DNA of 64,000 nt from Saccharum officinarum (Eukaryota; Streptophyta; Magnoliopsida; Poales; Poaceae). The notes below the pieces were generated by a model that was not told the origin of the DNA, did not search any database, and worked only from the letters and a program-made list of their open reading frames with translations. Location of the stretch: the NCBI GenBank assembly GCA_020631735.1, contig CM036201.1, forward strand, positions 75,902,353 to 75,966,352. The letters run 5' to 3'. Below are positions 44,861 to 56,276 of the stretch, one piece after another. Each line of letters begins with the position of its first letter. Positions within the stretch are counted from its first letter, which is position 1. The translations under genes and the position numbers were made by a program.

Positions 44861-47800
44861 CATTTTCCCTGGTATGCTATGCTAGTAGTAGGAGATGGTG
44901 GCTTGGTGCAGGGAAACTTTTGACTAGACTTGATAGGGCCACTGGGAAGCCTTAGATGCTGCTAGAAACAGCATAAGCTACTAGGTACTTGCACTTGGCA
45001 AAGAAGCGGACCCGGAGAGCGAGCGTATGGATTGCGACTTTGCGAGAGGTCCCCTCTCACTGTCTCTCAGTTTCGTGCGGCCATTCGTCAGGGGGCTCTT
45101 CTCAAGTTCGCTTTGGTGGAGCTTAGCCGATTGGAGCAGTGTGCCATTGGTGCCTCCTGCCGTCCCGTGGAACGGCTATAAGCCGTACTTTTTCAATTAA
45201 TGAATAATATTTTTCTCTCACAACAAATAAGTAAACGGTATTTTCAGTCATGACTTTTTAACCAAGCGAACAGGGCATGGAAGAACGTTTATTTATAATA
45301 AATAAATGTTGAAACTCGACTCTTCTTGCATCGGAAAATCCTCCCAGGCCCAGCCCCGCCAAACCCTGGCAGAGGAGAGCCGAGCCTAGCAGCACGTCTC
45401 ACGGAGTCAAGGCTTTGAGCCCAGCCGATCCGACTCATTACGGGCTCTCGAGTTTCGGCCCAAAATAAAAACTCTTAGAACCAACCCAACTCGTCGTCTC
45501 GTCACCAGTGCAGTTGCCATGAGTGGGCTACGGCGTGCACAGCCCGGCCTTGTCAAGGAACAGGGGAGCCGCACGAGCGCCAGCACCGGCCACGGGCCAC
45601 GGCAAAGCATTTTGCTCGGTTCGGCCGCTCGCACCGTCGCACGCACGGCGGCACGGCACGGCACGGGCACGCTCCACTCCCCGTTCGAGGCGCTCTGGCG
45701 ACTGGTCCTCCTGCCTACGCAAACGCTACGCTGCTGGCATGGCGCTGCATGCGTGCAGGCGCCCTCGAGCCGAGGCATGGCGCCTGATGCTCAGACGCCC
45801 ACTGTAAAGGCTGCCCTGCCCGTCTTTATCTTTACGGCACGCGCGACCGGCTCGAGGGATCGAAGGCAGTGCGCTACGGAGTGCCGCCGCTCACTGGACC
45901 ACAGAGCACACAGGACTCGCTCCAAGGTTCGTCATCCCACTGTGAAATCGACACGAACATGCGATGGACGGACATGGACCCTGCAATGCATGCACGAATG
46001 AATTGAATGCTTGGTGAGCGGGGAATCATTCGTGGCGCCGTCGAAACGAGGTGCTTCATCATAACCGGTTCATGTCATATGGCGCCGATATGATGCAAGT
46101 TGGCAACACGATGCATGCATCCAAGTCACCAAGTGCAATGCATTTTCATGTCGCTGTAACAGTGGACAGCGAAAGGCACCGTGCACGTACGAAAGCATAC
46201 GGTCTTGATTGAAGAGCTAATGTGCTGACTAGCTAATGTGCTCCCATTTTAAAAACTTCTAAATGTGTCAAAGAAAATCTATATTCCTGTAAAGTTTCAG
46301 ATGATGAAAATAAAATTCTATATTCCTGTAAAGTTTGAGATGCAGCAAAATATGTACAATGAAGTAAAAAAAAAATGAAATCAACACTTGAATAGTTGTG
46401 AACAAGTGTTGATTTCACTTTCTTACCTCCTTGCATAATTTTTTGTGGTGCCTTAACTTTTTTCATGAACACATAACTCTGTAACATCTATGTATTCATA
46501 TTTTCTTGGAATTTTCGGATACATTTGGGTGGCTTTTTTTTTCCCCAAATGGTAGCATGGGCTGTGGGAGCACCGGATACGTTCTCTGATGAAGTACTTC
46601 AGCTAAAACCTGCAGTACCGACTCCAGATGGTTAGATGGGTTCTCAAAACAAGTGCTGATTAGTGGCACAGATGGGTAATCACCACCATGTTTCCCCAGC
46701 TGCAAAAAGGCCCTAGCTATAGCTAGCTAGACTACAGGCACACACAGCCTAGCTAGCCCTCAAAATATAATCCTCATTACCAAAAGAGGACAAAGGGGAA
46801 TGAATGCACACTGAACTAACACACAACTGTGCAGTGTGCCCTGATCAGCTCATCAGCACCTTTACCACTCACTCATGTCCCCCATTACATGGCCAAGCAG
46901 GATTATTCAAATAGCGCCCGATTACTAAGCACCGGCTTTGGCAATGAACGGTCGCATGGGCTATTTTGTGCAGTGGCCGACCGAGCCACCCCTAAAAAAA
47001 TTTGGAATTCCGTCGATCGCCCTTCCTTAGGCTTTAATCAGGCCTTTTTGCGCTGCTGGGCTAACATGCTTGCAACCATGGTATACTAGTTACTACAGTG
47101 CTAGTAGCTTTAAGCCTTTTTGCACGCCACTTGGGAGTGGGCAGTTGCATCTGCATGCAGCAGTGAGTGAGGCTGCATGAGCAAATGATGTCCAACAGTG
47201 CTACCTAAGCAGGGGCCCTACTCGTCTCCCTCTTGTATGCCATGCCATTTGGCTTCTTGCATCTGCATCTGTTAGTTTTGTTGCATTTGCATCAAGGAGA
47301 TGGTAAGAAAATGTTGTACCGAGAGACTCAAAAGAAAGCGGACGAATTCAGTTGTAAGTAGCCGAGGTGGTTTCAATCCACATGGATTGGGGTGGATTAG
47401 GGTGTAAGTTAGTCTAAGTTCTATTTTAACACATGCGGATTAAGATAGATACGAGTGTATCCAAACAAACACTTATTACAAGGAGTGTTCCAAATATTTT
47501 TTTATAGTTATCTTTCTGAAACAAACCATGTTTTTGGCCGTTATATAAGCAGCCGTTAGAAAACAAATCCACTAACGGTAGTATAAGTACGTGCTCAAAC
47601 GTTCTCCAATAACGATCATGCGCTCGGACATTCACGTCGTAGAAGATAGTGTATTGCATCAACCAACAACAATGTGGTGACGACCATGGAAACGTTATAT
47701 ATATGTTGGCTCCTGTATTTGTAATGCGCAGAGCTTTCGAGTTTAAACTTCTTTTTCCTTCGTCTCTTTCGCCATACGGAGATGTGGATGTGGGGATGTT

Positions 47801-48714
47801 TTTTCATTCAAGTTGTCTTGGTGAACCCAACCATATTATATTTTTCGCTGTTATATAAACAGCCATTATATAAAACAAAATCCACCAACGGTGGTACGTG
47901 CTCAAACGTGGCAGAAACGTACGTGCCGTGCACTTGCACGACAAAATCCTGAACAATCATATGGAGGAGAATGTTGGTTGCTGCAAAATCTTCTAGACGG
48001 CTGTCAGCACTGAAACATGTCTTCAATAACGGCCCTGTGTGTATCGGACATTCACGTCGTACAAGAAGATATTGCATCAACCAACAACAGGCTTTTGTTT
48101 TTTTGTTTGAAAACAGGGTTATTTTCTTTGTACACAGTATGTCTATTATTTGGGAGGATCCGTTAGTTGGTTCTGTTTTGATTTTTAGATACATTGTTTT
48201 TACATTATCTAGACACAGTGTATATATAAATACATAGCAAAAACCATATATATTTATTAGAAAGCCAAAATGTCTTACAATTTAGAAGGGATGGAGTACA
48301 TATATTTCCTCCATCCTAGAATACATTACATTATGACTTCTACAGTTTCTAATGAAATATAAGACATTCTATACATTGTGTCCATACTCAAATTTAGCAA
48401 AATTTGTTAAAGCTTTTGCTTTTTTAACCGGCTTTAATCGATGATACATTGTGTCCATACTCAAATTGAGTACTTCCTTAACTTGTCTTAAAATTTTAGA
48501 ATGCATTTTATTACAGGACGGGTATTGCTAATCTTGTTATTTTTCTCAAGGATGCCAAGTTGCCAATACTAACCTTTTTTTCCATTCCTATAACAGTGCA
48601 ATGATACTTTGCTGATTATAATTTTTTTTAAGAAAGTCAATCCTCTCTGTTGCATTACAATGATTAGGTAGATCAGCAACACATACAGTTCACCTACAAA
48701 TGCATTAATAAATA
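44861..48714. other. intergenic DNA
   Basis: No supported gene. 45400-46000 is moderately GC-rich with overlapping open frames lacking domains. A degenerate direct duplication lies at 47519-47675 and 47820-48092, sharing GTTATATAA, TACGTGCTCAAACGT, CGGACATTCACGTCGTA and TTGCATCAACCAACAACA. A half Stowaway-like end (TTTAGAAGGGATGGAGTA) lies near 48280. Confidence 0.5.
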
Positions 48715-48956
48715 CTCCCTCGGTCCCAAAATAAAAGTTATTTTCGCTTCCTGAGAAGTCAGCTTTTTAAAACTTTGACCAATTATAATATTTATAATAC
48801 ATAATTAGTATCATTAGATAGATCGTTGAATATACTTTCATAATAAACTTATTTGGAGATATAAATGTTGCACACATTTTCTACGAACCCAGTAAAAGTT
48901 AAGAAAATTTGACCTGCACGCATCTTATAACGTCTTCTATTCTAGGACGGAGGGAG
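48715..48956. repeat. Stowaway-like MITE
   Basis: The ends CTCCCTCGGTCCCAAAATAA and TATTCTAGGACGGAGGGAG are inverted and flanked by TA (48713-48714 and 48957-48958). About 242 bp. Confidence 0.82.
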
Positions 48957-49292
48957 TACAGTTCTATTCATTTCTCCTAATATCAAATTTAAATTTTAAA
49001 ACTACTGACTAAAAAAACCCCTAGACTTGAAGTAAGAGAACCACTCATTGATATTACTTTTCTATACGCATTCTTTATTTTCTATCAGTCTGCATACAAT
49101 TATATGGCCTGTCGCACGTGTATTTCTGGAGCTTAATGCATCCACAGATCGGATCAGCTGATCGGCCTCAGAAATTTCTGTCAGAAATTTATTGGATTTG
49201 GATTAAATTTATTGGTTGCGCTGAGCTGAAGAGTTCATTTTCCATCAGCTAGCTTCTTATCCTGCAGCTCATAAGCATCCGAGTTTAAACTT

Positions 49293-49318
49293 TCTCTCTC
49301 TCTCTCTCTCTCTCTCTC
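49293..49318. repeat. TC dinucleotide microsatellite
   Basis: Uninterrupted TC run of 13 units. Confidence 0.95.
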
Positions 49319-50916
49319 ATATCTTTCACTACACAAACATGCATGCTTCTTAATACTCCCTTTGAATCAAAAAATAATTTCAGAACTGCTTCAAATAAGT
49401 TGATCCAAATTTGGGCCGGAATCCAGCAGAATTACTGCACAAAACGCTATTAGTACCATTTTGCAAAGCAGACGGCGCACACCACAAACTAACACCTGTT
49501 TGTATCAAGATAATTTTTCTCTGTTTTTTCTATGAAATTAAACTAGTTACTACATGATTCCTATAAAATTTCTGCGTTCCAAGCGGGCATAAACTCTTGT
49601 CATTAATTTTCGTTGAAATCAATCCCTGATACTAATAATGTTCATGTGTTGCAACTTGATGTACATCTCAGACATACTAGCAACTACTGTAACTAAAAAC
49701 TGCACAAGTGGGAGTATAATACACAGGCCCTACCCTAACCTATCTAATCCCCTACCGCGATTAGGTGTCAGTCACCAATGCAAAGAATAATAATTCCAGC
49801 TCCAGCTTCATGATTCTCCTCACATGCGGCTCATCACTCTGAGCAGCCAATGCAATGTTTTTGGATTAAACAATGGGCGCGGCACGGTGGTGATTCTGAT
49901 TCATCAGAGAGGAATGAAAGGTTGCACGGGCAGCCGCTACTGCTGCTAGCTGTATTATTCAGGATAGTGAGCTGATGAACCACTGACAACTGATCATTTG
50001 TTATTTCTACGGCGTGGTGCTTTGTGCTTAACAAATCCTTGCAGGCTCTGCACTGCACCTGTGCTTGTGCATCTCCAGGGCAGCTAGGCTAGCTGCTTCC
50101 AGGCAGCTGCAGCTGCTGCTGAGGTCTGAGGATCACGCACTCGATCGATTCGCAACGGGCTCTGTACTGTTTGACAAATTGCAATCGTCCAAGATAATAA
50201 TAAGCATTAATTTATATTAGTCGTCTTGATGCATGGATTAGCGATAATGTTATTTTTCAGAACCAAAGCTAGCAGAAAGGAGTCAGCTTGGTGTTATCGC
50301 TGATGCCAACGAGTTCAGGCCTCGCTAGTCACCATCGTCGACGCATTTGTAAGAACTTGTTTGCGATAGATACCCAGGAGTACGTCTTGGACTCGCTCTT
50401 GGCATTAGCATCAGCTGCTTGCATTGGTGTTTAGACAAGTGACAGGCCAAGCGAAACAATATAATCCGCGTTTGCATGCTTCAGTTAACAAAATAGAATG
50501 CCATCTCAGTTCGTCTGAACTCGCATTGTGCAGGTCTGCAACTTATCATACTATATCCATCGGCCTGAAAACATTTCCGTGGCATTATTCGACAGTGACA
50601 ATCCGTTTCAAATGCTTGAGGATGGGACAAAACGCATTGAGAATTTGAGATCGAGACAATCAGACAAACCCCGCACGCCCCGGGAGATTACTGCACGACG
50701 AATCCCGTCAGATCTCTGTATATTTGTCATTTTGGCCCGATCGAGAAAAAAAATTATCATTTTGGAGTTCTTTCGGCAAAGAAACTCTTGTCAGTTGCGA
50801 TTGCAACATGAACACAGACTAGTAGCTCCTAGAGAGTAGCTAGCAACTGTGCCAATGGCGTCCAAATTGCCGCCACTGTTCCTTTTCCCTTCCTTCTGAT
50901 CTGTCGCAGCTTGGGT
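49319..50916. other. intergenic DNA
   Basis: Ordinary intergenic sequence. Short open frames on both strands have no family resemblance, and no repeat boundary was recognised. Confidence 0.4.
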
Positions 50917-51176
50917 CTCGTTTAGTTCGGTGAATTGGGGAGAAAAACACTGTATCAGAATTCCTGTAGCATTTCGTTTGTATTTGGTAAAAATTATCCA
51001 AATTTTGACTAACTAGGCTTAAAATGTTCATCTCGCAAAGTACAACAAAACTGTGCAATTAGTTTTTGATTTCATCAACATTTAGTACTCCATGCATTTG
51101 CCGTTATTTTGATGTGACAGAGAATCTTCTTTTTGCATAGTAAAATTTAGGGAGAATTGGGGAACTAAACAAGGCC
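50917..51176 (+). repeat. MITE, ACTAATTAGGCT family
   Basis: The ends are CTCGTTTAGTTCGG and GGAACTAAACAAGGCC. The interior has GACTAACTAGGCTTAAAATG and ACATTTAGTACTCCATGCAT. Confidence 0.75.
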
Positions 51177-51212
51177 TTGCATGCGTCCATATGATTGATG
51201 GGTTTTATTGGG

Positions 51213-51453
51213 AGGCTGTTTAGTTGACCAAAATTTTTGGCGAAACGCTACTGTAACAGTTTTGTTGTTATTTGGTAAATATTGTACAATCATAGTCTAA
51301 TTAGGCTTAAAAGATTTGTCTCGTCCATTTCGTCTAAACTGTGTAATTAGTTTGATTTTTTATCTATATTTAATGTTTCATACATGCGTTCAAAGATTTG
51401 ATGTAATGGGAAATCTGAAAATTTTGGCAAAATTTTTGACATCTAAACGGTGC
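51213..51453 (+). repeat. MITE, ACTAATTAGGCT family
   Basis: The ends are AGGCTGTTTAGTTGACC and ACATCTAAACGGTGCC. The interior has AATTAGGCTTAAAAGATTTG. Confidence 0.75.
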
Positions 51454-51652
51454 CTCGATTCCTGCTGCCTTCCACACGTGGAAACCCCGCTTTTGCCTCA
51501 TCGAGCTCCACGCCCGGCGAGTTCTTTTTCTCTGCATATCGGGTAGCTACTAGCTACTGCATATATAGCAGCAGTTTCTTGCTTTGTTTTTGCGAGATCG
51601 AAACTCGTCGCAGGATTAGGCGATCGATCGATAACCCCGCGTGTTTTAACCT

Positions 51653-51885
51653 AGGGCTGTTTAGTTTGAGGAGTTAAAGTTTAACTCGTACTGTAGCACT
51701 TTCGTCTTATTTGATAAAAAGTTTCCAATCATAGAGTAATTAGGCTTAATAGATTCGTCTCATGAAAAACCCCTAAACTATGTCAACATACATGCAATTA
51801 GTCTACATTTAGTATTCTATGCATGTGCCGCAACATTCGATGTGATGAGAGTTAAAATTTAACACATCAAACCAAACCGGACCTT
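51653..51885 (+). repeat. MITE, ACTAATTAGGCT family
   Basis: The ends are AGGGCTGTTTAGTTTG and CAAACCAAACCGGACC. The interior has AGTAATTAGGCTTAATAGAT. It is the third copy of the family within 1 kb. Confidence 0.75.
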
Positions 51886-52723
51886 ATTTATTCTACTGTA
51901 TATATAAACGCCCAGCGGGAGGAGTTCACGCCAAAAGACTAGTAGTTCCAGTTTCCACGTACAATCGCGTTGCTGCAAGTGTAAATTTAGCTTGTAGTAA
52001 GGCTACTTTACTTGCAAACAAAAACAGTGTTCAAAACTTTCGAAGTTATAACAAGTCTAAAAAAATACAATTCTGACATAGTATCGAGTCAAATCATCAT
52101 TTTTAATCTAATTAGTATGTCAAATAAGGGTTATTAGATTCTGACATATTTTCATAGTATAATTATTTTGTGTAGAGATATGGATACTCTTTTCTATAAA
52201 TTCGGTTAAACTTTAGAAATTTTGACTAAAGATAAAGCTGGGATTGCTTATTTTTCAAGACAGAGGGCAGTAGCAGTTGAGAAAACATGTGACCAAGAAT
52301 TTTATCTAACGGCTTCTTTGGAATACAAGAATAGAAAAAAAAACGTAAATATAGAATGCTCTGACATCTTACCATGGATTAAAAAACACAAAAATATGTA
52401 AGACTAAACGTTTCGATAGAGCGTAGAAAAAACACATGAATTTACATGAGATTCAATTTTTTATTGCAAAGGGCTTCATGGAAAAATTTCGTATTACATT
52501 GCAGTCCTCTAGAATCCCTAATGGTGGTTGGAATTTGATAAAGGTAATCGCTTGAAAGTTTGTTTTTAGTCTTATTCCTTTATTGGAGTTATTGATGGAA
52601 TTAAGAGAGGGATATGTCCTTTTTTTTACGGCACAGGAATATGTCCTTTTGTGTTGGTGTGAGTGTTTTGAAGAGTGAAAAAATATATATCATAAGTTAT
52701 GGTTAAAGGTGTGGATGCATCCA
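51886..52723. other. intergenic DNA
   Basis: AT-rich. A decayed MITE may occupy about 52010-52270. No gene. Confidence 0.4.
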
Positions 52724-52732
52724 TAATTCATT

Positions 52733-53785
52733 GAGAGAATTTGCTCATTGCCATAAAAAATTATACTGATTCTCTGGTTGCCATCAAAATTTATAGAATT
52801 CCTTAACTGCCATCAATTTGTATTTTTTTATTCCTTAACTGCCATCACATGAGTTTTATTTCCCTAACTGCCATTCATTGAGATAATTTGTTTCCTTTAT
52901 TGCCATCAATGTTACATGTCCATGTTCACTTGGAAATTTGATTCCGATGGTGCCCCTGTCCCATATGAAAGAGATGGTATACCCGTGCTGCCTATATATT
53001 AAAAAAAAGGCAACAATGCCGCTGCTCGTATACCCAACGATGAATCCTAAGATCGATCACCGTGATGCCGCTGCTTGCTCCTGATCTGGTGATTCCGTTC
53101 GACAGACTGCGAGACTCACTCTGCACGACGCCATGGCCGGCGCGAGCAACGACAGCCCCGCGCGTCCGCGCGGCTAGGCCGACTGTCGCTGCCTCGCCGC
53201 ACCACGAGTCCGCGCGGCCGGGCTGAGTGCCGCCACCTCGCCTCGCCGCGCCGCGTGTCCGCGCGCCCGCGTCTCCTCTCCGACCGGACGTACATGATCT
53301 GAGGAGACTCGACATGCAACCTAGCCCTGCCCGCCGCCTACCTCACAGTGTAGTTCAGTGTAGCGCGGCAGCTGCGATTCTAGCTTCTGATCGTCTTTTG
53401 TTTTTTTCCTAAGGATAAAAAGTAACGGAGATGCGGTTCAGATTGTCTCATATTCAATTCATCAGCCGTGGCTAGCTTTTGGCCGAAGCCTTAGTGATTC
53501 CAGGTTACTAAATGTGTTGTCATTTACAGAGGAAACCAAGCTAGCAGCAAAGAGAGGCATGGTGATGCAGGGACATAGCCCCAGCACATCATGTTCTCGG
53601 AGAAATGTGGAGAAAGGGGTAAAACTGTCTTTTTCCATCCAATCTAAGAGTATATAGCTACTGTTCACGGTGATGGCAGTTAAGAAATAAAAAATCACAA
53701 TTTGATGGCTGTTAAGGAATCCTACAATTTTTTATGACAACCAAGGAACTGGTATAAGTTTTGATGGCAATGAGCAAATTTTCTC
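52733..53785. mobile_element. Mutator-type element with GC-rich cargo (Pack-MULE candidate)
   Basis: Inverted ends GAGAGAATTTGCTCATTGCC / GAGAAAATTTGCTCATTGCC (the latter read on the minus strand) continue into arms of more than 100 bp with repeated TTCCTTAACTGCCATCA units. The element is flanked by the exact 9-bp direct repeat TAATTCATT at 52724-52732 and 53786-53794, the Mutator hallmark. The centre (about 53010-53350) is sharply GC-rich compared with the arms and could be a captured gene fragment. Open frames there are Arg/Ala-rich without a domain. Confidence 0.85.
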
Positions 53786-53794
53786 TAATTCATT

Positions 53795-54879
53795 TGGATT
53801 GCAACTCTTGTCCAATTACCGTGGCTCCATGTGACTAGTGGAAATTGCCTCCCTCCTTCCTAGTAAGCTCTTATTCCTCAACCCGTCAAAACTTTAATTC
53901 CCACTAAACAAACCACATATTTAAAAACCTATCTCTAAACTCCTATTACCTTCCAGCAATTCTCAAAAACCAAATGAATCGTGGAGGTAGAAAGATGAAT
54001 CCAAGTCATTGAATCTTGATGTAAGGGCATTAGTAATGTTTGAGGACGACCTCGATCTTAAGATGGTGCCACTGAGCATGAGGCCATCCCTATTATGTTT
54101 AAGTCTTGTCCACTGTCGCATCCGCCCCACCTCTGCTGCCTTCCCATGTCCCCACCGTTCCTAACGTCTTAAGCACGAGTCGTCGCCCCCTCCTGCTACT
54201 TCCTTGATGATGCCGAGGGTTGTAGGCACAATCCACAACATCCCGTAGGCGACGGCGGGTCAAGGAAGACGACAAAGCCGCAGTTGGGGAAGACGAGGGA
54301 GCCAAAGTCGCCTCCTTCTTCAACGATCGGTCAGCGATGGCGAGGTTAGGGGCGGACGAAGACAACGGAGTCAAAGGTCCCTCTTCCGCAGCCCTCGATC
54401 AACCTTGCCAATGACACCTAGCAAAAACAAAATTTTAACATGTAAGGTCGGGTCTAAGGTTGAGGCTTGTCCTCTATCTCTTCTTAGTAAGGTCATCCCT
54501 ATAGATCAGTCTTCAATGTATGACCGATCCTAAATTCCTCCATGCCTCCTTATTTCCAGCATTGCTGAAAAAGAAATATGGCCGTATAAATATAACGATC
54601 CCTATGTTATGTAATATAGCGCATATAAGTATTCAGAAACTAGACTCAAATATAAAAGATTCCGAGGACAGGAAATATTTTGCATTAAATACATTTCATT
54701 TATAACAATTCACCATTAATAATGTTGAGATAGCATTTTGTTAGGAAATAAAGTGAGGGTGCATGTATCTTTTGTGTTCTCTTTTAATATGTCAAAAATT
54801 TCTACAATGCACTATGAGAGGAGTAAAACTAAGACAATTGTTAGATGAAGAAGAAGAAAATTTTAAAAAGCAGGAGGGC
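53795..54879. other. intergenic DNA upstream of the kinase gene
   Basis: Includes a GC-rich patch at about 54100-54400 without recognised coding content. No gene is called. Confidence 0.4.
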
Positions 54880-54887
54880 GCTGTCAG

Positions 54888-55050
54888 CAGTGGCGGATCC
54901 AAAGGAGGGCTGTGTGGGCTGCAGCCCCCTAAGCTTGATTTTTGCCTTTAAATTACTATAGCTTAGCCTAAAATTCACCATTAATCTTCAGCTTTAACAC
55001 TAAACCTTCATTATTTAGCCCCCTGTATGCTTATCCTAGATCCGCCAGTG
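54888..55050. repeat. hAT-type MITE in the kinase promoter
   Basis: The ends CAGTGGCGGATCC and TAGATCCGCCAGTG are inverted. The 8-bp direct repeat GCTGTCAG at 54880-54887 and 55051-55058 is the hAT target duplication. The 163-bp element lies about 215 bp upstream of the kinase start codon. Confidence 0.9.
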
Positions 55051-55266
55051 GCTGTCAGTGTTTCCCTGGCCGCGCCTCCTATATCTTCCCTCCAAACCCT
55101 CCTCGCCTCTCCATTAGTTAGCTAGTGCCTCCATTGCACGGTTGCTCCTGCTCGCTATTCTTAGCCCAGATAGCGCGCCACCACAACACGTACCGGCCGC
55201 GCGCGGCGTGCAGACACACGACTGCCCCGGCCCGCGCACCCGTACGTGCCGTGCCGGCCAGCAGCC

Positions 55267-56176
55267 ATGGATATCGACCTCGACCGGGCGCGCGCGCTGC
55301 GCGTCCTCGGCCGCGGCGCCATGGGCACCGTGTTCCTCGTCGCGGAGGCGGGCCCCTCGGCCTTGCGCCCCAGCCGGTACGCCCTCAAGGTCTTCGACAA
55401 GCGCTCCGCCGCCGCCTGCAGCAAGCCCGACGCCGACCGCCGCGCGCGGTGGGAGATCAACGTGCTGTCCCGCCTCGCGCACCCGCACCTCCCCTCCCTC
55501 CTCGGCTTCACCGAGACGGACGACCTCCTCGCGTGGGCCGTCCCGTACTGCTCCGGCGGCGACCTCAACGAGCTCCGCTACTCGCTCCCCGACCGCGTCT
55601 TCTCCCCCGCGGCCATCCGCTTCTACATTGCCGAGATCGTCTCCGCGGTTGCTGAGCTCCACGCCGCGGGCGTCGTGTACCGCGACCTCAAGCCCGAGAA
55701 CGTGCTCCTCCGCGCCGACGGCCACGTCACGCTCACCGACTTCGACCTGTCCCGCCTCCTCCAACCCAGCAGGTCCGCGGAGTCGTCGCGTCGCCGCCGC
55801 CTCCGCCGCCAGCATCGTCCCGCGGCCACCACAACCGCCGGTCGCGCGTCCCCGCGCGGAGCGACTCGGTTCTCGGCCAGGCCAAGTCGTACTCCCAACT
55901 CCCACTCCAAGCCCCCATCAGCCGTGGTCCGCAGCGGCGTCGCCGCGGCAGCAGCTGCAGAGCCTGGTCCGGTACATCATGGGCAGCGGCGGCGACGGAG
56001 CCGGGGTGGGCAGCTGGAAAAGCAAGTCGGCGCGGGTGTCGCCCGTGAGCCGGAAGCCCGCGAGCTTCGGCGGCTGCGGCTCGGGCGCGTCGGCCGCCGC
56101 CGCCGCGTGGGGCAAGTCCTACTCCTTCGTGGGCACGGAGGAGTACGTGGCGCCGGAGATGGTGCGCGGCGAGGGC
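55267..56176 (+). CDS. AGC-family (AGCVIII-like) serine/threonine protein kinase, partial
   Basis: The ATG in GCAGCCATGG starts MDIDLDRARALRVLG. Visible kinase motifs are the Gly-rich loop LGRGAMGTVFLV, the ATP-binding Lys in YALKVFDK, the catalytic loop YRDLKPENVLL and DFD instead of DFG, the mark of plant AGCVIII kinases. A long Ser/Arg-rich insertion then leads to the activation-segment end YSFVGTEEYVAPEMV at 56120-56164. The two halves are in different frames: frame 1 up to about 55770, frame 3 for about 150 bp, frame 2 from about 55950. This fits two single-base losses near a contig end. The rest of the catalytic domain is lost in the N gap. The DFD, short N-terminus and insert resemble UNICORN-type kinases, but the paralogue is not certain. 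It would phosphorylate Ser/Thr in growth signalling (family knowledge). Confidence 0.82.
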
Positions 56177-56276
56177 NNNNNNNNNNNNNNNNNNNNNNNN
56201 NNNNNNNNNNNNNNNNNNNNNNNNNNNNNNNNNNNNNNNNNNNNNNNNNNNNNNNNNNNNNNNNNNNNNNNNNNNN
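56177..56276. other. assembly gap, 100 N
   Basis: Exactly 100 N, following the kinase gene and preceding mid-gag of a copia element. The 3' end of the kinase gene and the 5' LTR, leader and gag start of the element are missing here, so several kilobases may be absent. Confidence 0.99.

Noticed and set aside
45519..46001. Possible gene with 160-codon frame
   Set aside because: No recognisable motif, several overlapping frames on both strands, Arg/Ala-rich composition.
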